A DNA stretch of 64,000 nt from Alphaproteobacteria bacterium SO-S41 (lineage in GTDB: Bacteria > Pseudomonadota > Alphaproteobacteria > Micropepsales > Micropepsaceae), in NCBI GenBank assembly GCA_019670725.1, contig AP024629.1, forward strand, positions 4,092,001 through 4,156,000. Direction: 5' to 3'. The notes beneath the pieces are model-generated. The model ran no database searches and was not told the DNA's origin. It saw only the letters and a list, made by a program, of their open reading frames with translations. The stretch's first letter is position 1; the number at the start of each line of letters is the position of its first letter. The position numbers were made by a program, and so were the translations under genes. Positions 35,640-43,156 of the stretch are shown here, piece by piece.

Positions 35640-36604
35640 CCCGCCAAGCGCGCCGCCATCGCCTGACGGGCAGCGGCGTACTCGGCTTTCAGCTGGCGGC
35701 AGATCTCGCGCGCAGGCTCAATGCCGCGCACCAAACCAACGCCATGCCCGGCCGACCAGACATCGACCCAGCGCTTGCCGACCTCGGCCGAGGACAACAC
35801 CTTGCCAGGCGGCGTAACGCGCAGCACGTCGAGATCGGCGCCGGCCGCGATCAAGCTTTTCGCCAGCCAATTGACCGGTGCCCCGTCCACCGCGGCGCTG
35901 TAGAACAGCCCGCTCGCATCGGTTTCGATCAGCGCGGCCTTGTAGGCCTGGCTGGCGATCGATTCCGGCGTCGCGATGAAGCGCGTGCCGAGATAGGCGA
36001 AGTCGGCGCCCATCGTTTCGGCCGCAAGAATGTCGCGCCCTGTCATGATACCGCCTGCCAGCACGATCGGGCCGTCATAGATCGCACGGATCTCGTTCAT
36101 CAGGCCGAAGGGGCTGATGCTGCCGGTATGTCCGCCGGCGCCTTGAGAGACGAGGATCAGCCCGTCGACACCGCTTGCAAGCGCCTTCTCCGCATGCCGG
36201 CGCGTGGCGATGTCGTGCAACACGACGCCGCCATAGTCATGGACGCGCGCGACGACATCGCGCGGTGCGCTCTTCGACGTCAGCACGATCGGCACGCGAT
36301 AACGGATGCAGAGCTCGAGATCGCCGGCCATGCGGGCATTGGTTTCATGCGTCACGAGATTGACGGCATAGGGCGCGACCTTTCCTGCCGCTGTTTCCGC
36401 CTCGCGCTTGAGGCCGGCCTCGATCTCCACAAGCCAGGCTTCAAAATCCTCGCGCGAACGCGTGGCATGGGCCGGAAAGCTGCCGATCAGCCCTTCCGCA
36501 CAGGTGGCGAGGACAAGCGCCGGCGACGACACAAGGAACATGGGCGCGACGATGGCAGGCAGCGCCGTGGCACCGGCGAGATAGGCGCGGACACGGTCAG
36601 TCAT
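35636..36604 (-). CDS. Nitronate monooxygenase-family flavoprotein
   Basis: This 322-residue TIM-barrel protein has the 2-nitropropane dioxygenase (NMO/NPD) pattern: PAIVAPMFLVSSPALVLATCAEGLIGSF at the start, DGLILVSQGAGGHTG (FMN phosphate loop and active-site His) and PIVLAGGIMTGRDILAAETMGADFAYLGTRF. Members oxidise nitronates, but many in catabolic clusters have unknown enoyl-reductase-like roles. Its start overlaps the MFS stop by eight bases, so the two are co-expressed. It converges on the acyl-CoA dehydrogenase with a shared CTAG at the stops. Confidence 0.88.
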   Translation of the reverse strand: MTDRVRAYLAGATALPAIVAPMFLVSSPALVLATCAEGLIGSFPAHATRSREDFEAWLVEIEAGLKREAETAAGKVAPYAVNLVTHETNARMAGDLELCIRYRVPIVLTSKSAPRDVVARVHDYGGVVLHDIATRRHAEKALASGVDGLILVSQGAGGHTGSISPFGLMNEIRAIYDGPIVLAGGIMTGRDILAAETMGADFAYLGTRFIATPESIASQAYKAALIETDASGLFYSAAVDGAPVNWLAKSLIAAGADLDVLRVTPPGKVLSSAEVGKRWVDVWSAGHGVGLVRGIEPAREICRQLKAEYAAARQAMAARLAG

Positions 36605-37985
36605 GGGCTTGCCTCATATGGCGCGCGACGATCAGGAAGTGGATGCCCGCCCACGCGAAGACAAAGCCGATCAGGCCGAGCGCCGACTGAACGCCAAGCC
36701 CCGAGGCGGTACGGCAGGCCATCGCCTGCGCTCCGCCGGCCTCAGGCAAGGCGCGGCCGCCCGGGCAGAACTCGGCAAAGCTGCCGGGGCCTTGATAGAA
36801 GCTGGTCGCGAACAGGTCGCTCGCGATGCCCGTCAGGAGCGGGCCCAGCCCCGCGCCGATCATCGCCGACATGAAGATGACGATCGCGATCGCCGTTGCC
36901 CGCATGCGCGGCGAGATGTCGTTGTGCACCAGCGCGAAGGTCGGCCCGTTGCTCATATTGTTGAGGAAGCCGGGGATGAAGAGCAGGATCGAGGCCATCA
37001 GCCACTCGCTCTGGAAGAAGGCGAGCAGGTAGAACGGGCCTGCCGCGATCAGGCCTATCGCCGACATCCAGGCCAGCCAGCGGCGATCGCGCCGTGCGGC
37101 CCAGTCCGAGAGCAGCCCGCCGACCGGACTGCCGATACCGGCGGACAGGGCCGCGAGCGTGCCATAGAGAAACGCGCCCTCCGCATAGGAGAGCCCGAAC
37201 TGCCGCACGAAGAGCGGGTGCATGAACTGCCCGATCGCATAGCCGGCGAACCCGGCCAGCGTGTTCGCGATGATGACGTGTCGAAGGACGGGATTGCTCC
37301 ACAGCCGCTTGATGACAGCCGATAGCGGCGGCGCGGTCGTCTCCTGGGCGTGTGCGGCGTCATGCGCGCCGCGGCGTGGCTCCGGCATCAGGACTTTCAC
37401 CAACAACGCCAGCGCCAGGCCGGGCAAGCCGAGGATCAGGAACGCGGCGCGCCAGCCATAGGTCTCGGCGATCAGCCCCGTGGCGATCGCCCCGCCAAAT
37501 ACGCCCAGGGGGACGCCGATATAGTAGATCGACACCGCCGTGGAGCGCCGCTCTGGGGGATAGTAGTCAGCGATGAGCGACTGGGCGGCGGGTGACAGTC
37601 CCGCTTCCCCCACACCCACGCCCATGCGGGCGAGCAGCAGTTGTGAATAGGTTGCAGCGCCGGCGCACAGCGCCGTCATGCCCGACCACACCGCGATCGA
37701 GACGGCGATGATGTTCACGCGGCTGACCCGTTCCGCCAGACGGGCGATCGGGATGCCCATCGTTGCGTAGAACAACGCGAAGCTGAGACCGCCCAACAAG
37801 CCGAGCTCGGTATCGCTCAGCCTCAGATCGTCCTTGATCGCCTCGCCGACCGTATTGACGATCGTCCGGTCGGCGAAGTTCACGGCGTAACAGAGCAGAA
37901 GCAAAATTAACGCGCCCCGCGGCCCGACCTTCCACCATGCTCGCGGCTGCTTGCGGCGTTCCGGCGCCGCCGTCGCGTCTTCCAT
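36597..37985 (-). CDS. MFS transporter, Spinster-like
   Basis: This is a 462-residue, 12-segment transporter. YAVNFADRTIVNTVGEAIKDDLRLSDTELGLLGGLSFALFYA and the loop GIPIARLAERVSR are typical of the Spinster-like MFS group found in alphaproteobacterial catabolic clusters. MGVGVGEAGLSPAAQSLIADYYPPERRSTA is the motif region of segments 4-5. It probably imports the acid handled by island B. The IclR gene lies 108 bases upstream on the same strand. Confidence 0.88.
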   Translation of the reverse strand: MEDATAAPERRKQPRAWWKVGPRGALILLLLCYAVNFADRTIVNTVGEAIKDDLRLSDTELGLLGGLSFALFYATMGIPIARLAERVSRVNIIAVSIAVWSGMTALCAGAATYSQLLLARMGVGVGEAGLSPAAQSLIADYYPPERRSTAVSIYYIGVPLGVFGGAIATGLIAETYGWRAAFLILGLPGLALALLVKVLMPEPRRGAHDAAHAQETTAPPLSAVIKRLWSNPVLRHVIIANTLAGFAGYAIGQFMHPLFVRQFGLSYAEGAFLYGTLAALSAGIGSPVGGLLSDWAARRDRRWLAWMSAIGLIAAGPFYLLAFFQSEWLMASILLFIPGFLNNMSNGPTFALVHNDISPRMRATAIAIVIFMSAMIGAGLGPLLTGIASDLFATSFYQGPGSFAEFCPGGRALPEAGGAQAMACRTASGLGVQSALGLIGFVFAWAGIHFLIVARHMRQAHD

Positions 37986-38093
37986 GTTTCCTCGCCGCTT
38001 TTATATTGGGCGTTCAGCGCCACGGCGATGATGCGGGGCGCGGCGCGATGTGGAAACCGCGCCGGCACTTTCATTACGAGTGTGATTAGTCGC

Positions 38094-38852
38094 TCAGCCG
38101 ACCTGGCGCACGAAGGCGTCCCGGAACTCCATGAGACCAGCGAGGATGACATCGCGTCGCTTGTCCACGAACCGCATCGGGCCGCCGGCACCCACAGCGA
38201 GTGGCATGTCGCCCAGCGGCGAGGGGAACGTCACGGCGTAGGCGCCGAGCCCAGGCGTCTGGTCGCCATCTGTCTCGCTGTACCCTCTGCGGCGCGTGTT
38301 CTCAATCAGCTTCATGAAATCGCGCAACTTCACCTTGAAGCGATCCTCGGTCGCCTCCGCGTTACAGCGCTTCACCCATGCCGCGATCTCCAAGTCGCTT
38401 TTCAACGCCATCAGCGCTCGCCCGGGGGCCGAGCAGGTCAGCGAGCGATACTGGCCGGATGCGATATTCAGCCCGGCCTCGCGCGATTCCTGCGACATCA
38501 CATATTGCGCATGCGGCCCGTTCTGGATCGCGATGTAAGCGGTCAGCTTCACCCGTCGTTGCAGCACGTCCAGGCGCTGCTGCAGCGAATGCGCCTGTCC
38601 GAAACGGCGGTCGATCCAGTTCCCCAGCAGCGCGACGCGGATACTCGGCGAAAAGGTGCGCAGCGAACGGTCATATTCCAGATAGCCGAGATGAGCGAGG
38701 TTGCGCACCAGCATGCTGGCGCTCGGTTGCGGAATGGCAAGCTCGCGCGAGACCTCGCCGACCGTCAGCGGCGCCTGGACCTTCGAGAACAGCTCCAGCA
38801 AGGCGAGCGTTCGTTCGGCGGATTTGATGGAGCGGGGCTGGGTCGCGCTCAT
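38094..38852 (-). CDS. IclR-family transcriptional regulator
   Basis: This 252-residue protein has an N-terminal winged helix (SIKSAERTLALLELFSKVQAPLTVGEVSRELAIPQPSASMLVRNLAHLGYLE) and an IclR effector domain (from about residue 80, with SGQYRSLTCSAPGRALMA). It is divergent from the second CaiB gene; a 14-bp palindrome in the 131-bp gap is the likely operator. Expected to sense an organic acid or its CoA ester and to control the MFS, CoA-transferase and DUF819 genes. Confidence 0.9.
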   Translation of the reverse strand: MSATQPRSIKSAERTLALLELFSKVQAPLTVGEVSRELAIPQPSASMLVRNLAHLGYLEYDRSLRTFSPSIRVALLGNWIDRRFGQAHSLQQRLDVLQRRVKLTAYIAIQNGPHAQYVMSQESREAGLNIASGQYRSLTCSAPGRALMALKSDLEIAAWVKRCNAEATEDRFKVKLRDFMKLIENTRRRGYSETDGDQTPGLGAYAVTFPSPLGDMPLAVGAGGPMRFVDKRRDVILAGLMEFRDAFVRQVG

Positions 38853-38903
38853 CGGCGATCACATCCGTAATAAGGGACATCGACCCATCACCTAACGCGA
38901 TAA

Positions 38904-38917
38904 TTGTATTGATACAA
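38904..38917. promoter_or_regulatory. Palindrome between iclR and the CoA-transferase gene
   Basis: The arms TTGTAT and ATACAA are separated by TG, in the middle of the divergent gap. Size and position fit an IclR site. No second copy was found in front of the other island B genes, so the regulon extent is open. Confidence 0.6.
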
Positions 38918-38983
38918 ACGCCCCATGCCCTGTCTCATCGGATCAGAAGGACGGCCGAACGAACGGCTGCCGTGGAGGAACGC

Positions 38984-40243
38984 GTGGAACGACCGGACGA
39001 CAACGCCGCCGCGCGACCCTTCGGGCCGCTGCAGGGCCTGCGCGTGCTCGATTTCACGCAAGCCATGGCCGGTCCGTTCGGCACCCAGGTGCTCGCCGAT
39101 CTCGGCGCCGATGTCGTGAAGCTGGAATCGCCGGAAGGCGACGGCACGCGCCGGGCCGAGACCTTTCACCCCAGCGACACCGAGCGGAAGCATTCGGGCT
39201 ATTTCCACTCGATCAATCGCAACAAGAAGTCGGTGGTCGTCGACCTCAAGACCGCTGACGGCGCCGCGGTGGTCAAGCGGCTGGCCAAAGGATTCGATGT
39301 CGTCGCGGAAAATTTCCGGGCCGGTGTCATGGACCGGCTCGGCCTCTCCTACGAGGTGTTGAACGCCGGACAGCCGCGCCTCGTATACGCCGCGTTGCGC
39401 GGCTATGGCGATCCACGCACCGGCGAAAGTCCCTATGCAGCCTGGCCGGCCTTCGACGTGATCGCCCAGGGCATGGGCGGCCTTGCCGGCGTCACCGGTC
39501 CGGACGCCGCACATCCCACCAAGGTCGGCCCCGGCGTCGGCGACGCGATCCCCGGTCTCTATATGGCGATCGGTATTCTCAGCGCCGTGCTGCGCGCACG
39601 TGACACCGGACAGGGCCAGTTTCTGGATGTTTCGATGCTCGACTGCGTCCTCGGCGTCAGCGAGCGCATCATCCAGCAATATTATTTCGGCGGCATCGTC
39701 GCGGAGCCGGAGGGGAGCCACCATCCCTTCATCGTGCCGTTCGGCTTCTTTCCCGCGGCCGACGGCTTCGTCTCCCTCGCCTGCCCGGGCGCCGCCTTCT
39801 TCAAGCTGTTCTGCGAGGCGCTGGGCTGCGAGGATTTTCTTGCCGATCCCATCATGGGTGACGATCGCGCTCGCGCTGCTCATCGCGCCGCATCGATCGC
39901 CCGCATCGGCGAGCGCACCAGACGCTTCACCAAGGCGGACCTCATGGCGCGGTTGGGCGGCAAGGTGCCTTTCGGACCGGTCTATTCCGCTGCCGAAATC
40001 GCCGAAGATCCGCATTTCGCCGCGCGCAACATGATCGTCGATCTTCCGGAAACGCCCGGCCTGCCGCCGGGCCGCCGCGTCGCCGGCATCCCCATCAAGC
40101 TGACCGGCACGCCGGGCGCGGTTATCACCGCCGGCCCGGCGCTCGGCGGCCATTCGCGAACGACGCTGGCGGGCCACGGATTCACTACCGCGGAGATCGA
40201 TGATCTCGTCGCCCGCGGCATCGTTCGGGAAGCAACGCCATGA
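38984..40243 (+). CDS. CaiB/BaiF-family CoA-transferase, second copy
   Basis: This 419-residue class III CoA-transferase is clearly paralogous to 32311-33546: LRVLDFTQAMAGPFGTQVLADLGADVVKLE, NKKSVVVDLK, HPTKVGPGVGDAIPG and FIVPFGFFPAADGFV match block by block. The GTG at 38984 is chosen because GGAGGA lies four bases upstream; longer frames run into the palindrome at 38904. It overlaps the DUF819 gene by four bases. It likely activates a related acid, with the DUF819 protein as transporter, under IclR control. Confidence 0.88.
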   Translation: MERPDDNAAARPFGPLQGLRVLDFTQAMAGPFGTQVLADLGADVVKLESPEGDGTRRAETFHPSDTERKHSGYFHSINRNKKSVVVDLKTADGAAVVKRLAKGFDVVAENFRAGVMDRLGLSYEVLNAGQPRLVYAALRGYGDPRTGESPYAAWPAFDVIAQGMGGLAGVTGPDAAHPTKVGPGVGDAIPGLYMAIGILSAVLRARDTGQGQFLDVSMLDCVLGVSERIIQQYYFGGIVAEPEGSHHPFIVPFGFFPAADGFVSLACPGAAFFKLFCEALGCEDFLADPIMGDDRARAAHRAASIARIGERTRRFTKADLMARLGGKVPFGPVYSAAEIAEDPHFAARNMIVDLPETPGLPPGRRVAGIPIKLTGTPGAVITAGPALGGHSRTTLAGHGFTTAEIDDLVARGIVREATP

Positions 40244-41391
40244 TGATCGCCTCCGCCGACGCCACGATGATCATCGCCGTGCTGCTGACGCTGCTGGCTG
40301 CTGCGCTGGCGCTTGAACGCACGCCGCTCGGCAAGGTCCTGCCTGGTCCGGCGATCATGTTGGTCGGTGCAGTCGCACTGACCAACCTCAACATCTTGCC
40401 GCACCAGTCCCCAGCCTACACGGAACTCACCCGTTTCGCCGTCCCGGTCGGGGTCTTCCTGCTGCTCCTGCGTGCCAATATCCGGCAGATCATGCGCGAG
40501 ACCGGCACGTTGCTGGCGCTCTATCTGGTCGGCGCGGCGACCAGCATCGTCGGCATTCTCGTCGCCTTCGTGCTCGTGCCGGTGCCAGAGATCGCGAAGA
40601 TCGCCGCCGTCCAGACTGCGAATCTTGTCGGCGGCACGGTCAATGTGATCGCAGTCTCCAGCGCGTTGCAGCTCGACAGCACCACGCTGACGGCGATGCT
40701 CGCCGGCGGCGCGCCCGTCATGACGCTCTATTTGATGATCACAGGTCTGATGAACGCCAGCCCGGCGCTCAACCGCTTCCTGCCGGAACGCCGCGCCGAC
40801 ATCGTCGCCGATGCCCCCGAACCGGATCAGTCGGCGATCGCATCCCCGGAAGATGCACCGCGCCCTGCGCGCGTCGAAGCGCTCCAGCTCGCTACCGTGC
40901 TTGCGATGGCTGTCATGACCTATGCCATCAGCGCCGCCGCCCTCGCCCGTTTCGGCCTCGGTCAGTATCTCATCATCGTCGTCACGCTCGTCGCCTTGCT
41001 GGTCGCCAATCTGGCGCCGCGCCAGGTCTCGAAGCTGAGCGGCGACCGCGAGATCGGCACGATGCTGATGTATCTTTTCTTCGCCTCGCTCGGCGTCGAT
41101 GTCGATCTGGCCAGCTTCGGCGAGGCGGCGCTGTTCATGGCGCTCTTCATCGCCCTCGCGATGGTCGTGCATATGGTCCTGCTGCTGCTGGCGGCGCGGC
41201 TCATGAAGGCGGGACTGGCGGAAACTCTGGTCGGCTCCATCGCCGGTGTTGCCGGCCCGACTACGGCAGCCGCCATGGCGGCATCGTTCGGCCGGCGCTC
41301 GCTGATCACGCCCGGCATTCTCTGCGGCCTGCTCGGCTTTGCGACCGCGACATTCGTGGCGATGACGCTCTACGGCCTGCTGCCCGGCTAA
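40240..41391 (+). CDS. DUF819-family multi-pass membrane protein
   Basis: This 383-residue protein has about 11 membrane segments in two related halves. The first half contains AVQTANLVGGTVNVIAVSSALQL and the second VGSIAGVAGPTTAAAMAASFGRR. The two GG/GP-rich segments with Thr-Val/Thr-Thr are characteristic of DUF819 (YjcL-like) proteins, which resemble membrane carriers. It is translationally coupled to the CoA-transferase. A role as carboxylate transporter is likely from context but untested for the family. It ends four bases into the convergent hydrolase gene. Confidence 0.82.
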   Translation: MMIASADATMIIAVLLTLLAAALALERTPLGKVLPGPAIMLVGAVALTNLNILPHQSPAYTELTRFAVPVGVFLLLLRANIRQIMRETGTLLALYLVGAATSIVGILVAFVLVPVPEIAKIAAVQTANLVGGTVNVIAVSSALQLDSTTLTAMLAGGAPVMTLYLMITGLMNASPALNRFLPERRADIVADAPEPDQSAIASPEDAPRPARVEALQLATVLAMAVMTYAISAAALARFGLGQYLIIVVTLVALLVANLAPRQVSKLSGDREIGTMLMYLFFASLGVDVDLASFGEAALFMALFIALAMVVHMVLLLLAARLMKAGLAETLVGSIAGVAGPTTAAAMAASFGRRSLITPGILCGLLGFATATFVAMTLYGLLPG

Positions 41392-42167
41392 CTGCCGGAC
41401 GCTTCGACGAAATCGCGGACGGCGGTGTTGAAAGCCTCAGGCGCCTCCAGATTGACGGAATGCCCGGCCTCGATATCGGCAATGCGCAGCACCGGGAGCG
41501 ATCGGCTGACCGCGTCGCGGAGCGGTTGAAAGCTCTTCTCCCAGAGGCCGTTGACCAGAAGCGTCGGCACCGTGATGCGGTCGATCGCCATCGCCACCGA
41601 AAGCTCCGGCGCCGTGTAGCGCATAGCGTTGGCAATCCCGCGCGGTGAAATCATCGCTGCGTCATGCAGCAAAGCCGTCTTCACCTCGGGGGCAAACCGC
41701 TTGGCGTGGCGCGGATGGAAGGGCAGCGCCTCGATCGCGGCCAAGCCGCCCTGCTCCAGCGCGTCGGCACGAGCGCCCGCTTCGCCGCCAGACATGGTTC
41801 CCGGTGGCGACAGCGCAGACACCGAGTTCGTGAAGACCTGCGCTTGCACTCTGTCCGGGTGCTCCAACGCATAGCGGAGCGTCAGCCCTGCACCGAACGA
41901 CTGGCCGCACAGAAACCACGTCTCTGCACGGAGGGTGCGCCGGATATCCTCAAACGCTTTGATGTAGGATTGAACGCGATAGGCGTTCGGATCCTCAGGC
42001 GCGGGTGACCGGCCATGCCCCCACAGTTCCAGGACGACCGGCGTGCAGAACGATTTAAAGGCCTCCAGATTTGGGAGCCACTGCGATCGGGCGGACAGGA
42101 ACCCATGCACCATCAACATCGGCGGGCCGTTTCCGGCGTGCACGTCATAATAGGGAGTCATTGCCAC
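41388..42167 (-). CDS. Alpha/beta-fold hydrolase
   Basis: This 259-residue protein has the oxyanion HGF motif (LMVHGFLSARSQW), the nucleophile elbow GQSFG (S90) and the catalytic His in AGHSVNLE near the C-terminus. The usual acidic residue after strand 7 is not in its normal GxxD form (VNGLWEKSF), so Glu may serve. Such enzymes open esters, lactones or cleave C-C bonds. It is transcribed alone between the DUF819 gene and a TetR gene. No signal peptide. Confidence 0.87.
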   Translation of the reverse strand: MAMTPYYDVHAGNGPPMLMVHGFLSARSQWLPNLEAFKSFCTPVVLELWGHGRSPAPEDPNAYRVQSYIKAFEDIRRTLRAETWFLCGQSFGAGLTLRYALEHPDRVQAQVFTNSVSALSPPGTMSGGEAGARADALEQGGLAAIEALPFHPRHAKRFAPEVKTALLHDAAMISPRGIANAMRYTAPELSVAMAIDRITVPTLLVNGLWEKSFQPLRDAVSRSLPVLRIADIEAGHSVNLEAPEAFNTAVRDFVEASGS

Positions 42168-42240
42168 TCGAACGCGTTATGCGGCGTTATGATAATCGAC
42201 CGCGACCAGAAACAACGTTCATTTGACTGCGTATGTGATT

Positions 42241-42915
42241 TTACGCGGCGCTGGGCCGCCGGCCGTGTCCTCTGAGGAAAGAACGTGTGACCTCCTCGAC
42301 GAAATCGCGGCGCTCGGCTTTGGTCCGGGTCATGTCTGAGACCATGCCCTGAACGACGATGCGCGTAAGGCCGTTGATGAAGGAGAAGAAGGCATAGGCT
42401 TCAGCTTGCCGGCGCCCCGGTTTGTGGGGGGCGCCGACCACTGCTTCGATCAGGACATTAAATGACGCCCTCGAGCGCTCGATGTATCGCTTGTGAGATT
42501 CGCGATTCGCGATCTGCCCGAACATGATCTTGAAGAGTTCCGGGTTTTCCAAGGCGAACTCCACAGAACTCTGGGCAATCTCGATCATCGCCTCTTCCTG
42601 CGATGCTGCCGCCTCCAGAATGCGCCGGTTGCTCGCTTCACGATTCTGGAAGCCGTCTGCTGCGATATCCAGCCAGAGATAATCGAGGCTCGGAAAGTGA
42701 TTGTAGAAATTGGCCGAGGCGACACCGACCTCGCGGGCCAGGCGCCGGGCTGAAATGTCTTCCACACGGTTCTGCTTCAGCAACCGCGCCGCCGCCACCT
42801 TCAGGTCTTCGGCGACATTGCCTTTGTGATAGCTGCGCGCTTTCGGCCGCGCGGGCGTTTTGCGACCCGCCGCCTTCGACTCCAGCGATACGCCGTCGGT
42901 GGGCGCCATCTGCAA
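42241..42915 (-). CDS. TetR-family regulator of the island C regulon
   Basis: This 224-residue regulator has a basic N-terminal extension, then the TetR helix-turn-helix (DLKVAAARLLKQNRVEDISARRLAREVGVASANFYNHFPSLDYL, about residues 37-80) and an all-helical effector domain. It is divergent from the TonB receptor at 43157. A perfect 25-bp palindrome lies in the gap, and its core recurs between the MFS and pepN genes at 46968-46986. The most economical reading is that this protein represses both promoters. Confidence 0.9.
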   Translation of the reverse strand: MQMAPTDGVSLESKAAGRKTPARPKARSYHKGNVAEDLKVAAARLLKQNRVEDISARRLAREVGVASANFYNHFPSLDYLWLDIAADGFQNREASNRRILEAAASQEEAMIEIAQSSVEFALENPELFKIMFGQIANRESHKRYIERSRASFNVLIEAVVGAPHKPGRRQAEAYAFFSFINGLTRIVVQGMVSDMTRTKAERRDFVEEVTRSFLRGHGRRPSAA

Positions 42916-43053
42916 ACGTCTCCGATTTCAACTCCCTATAGGCCACCGGGCGACGCGCACAAAGCGCGCGCCGATCGTCGGGCCGTTCGCGCCCTCGCCA
43001 GATGCGCCAAATCCTCTGAATCAAAAAAAGTGACGCAAAAGATATAAACACCG

Positions 43054-43083
43054 TTGACATCTTGCTGCATTGCACACTGAATA
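43054..43083 (+). promoter_or_regulatory. Candidate promoter of the island C TonB receptor
   Basis: TTGACA at 43054-43059 is followed after 18 bases by TGAATA, a weak -10 match. The operator palindrome starts two bases after it, where a bound repressor would block initiation. Confidence 0.45.
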
Positions 43084-43084
43084 A

Positions 43085-43109
43085 GCGATATGATCAATGA
43101 TCATATCGC
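43085..43109. promoter_or_regulatory. Perfect 25-bp palindromic operator
   Basis: Arms GCGATATGATCA and TGATCATATCGC surround one central A. It lies 47 bases upstream of the receptor start codon and 170 bases from the TetR start. The inner 19 bases recur at 46968-46986. Confidence 0.8.
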
Positions 43110-43156
43110 GATCGGTGCTGACGATCGCGCTGTGCACTCGCCGGACGGGGGGCTCC

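Noticed and set aside
34967-36874. A 635-codon plus-strand frame
   Set aside because: It shadows the acyl-CoA dehydrogenase in another frame and is antisense to the nitronate monooxygenase-like gene and part of the MFS gene, all of which have clear motifs.
38888-40177. Long minus-strand frame
   Set aside because: It is antisense to the second CaiB CoA-transferase, whose motifs are clear.
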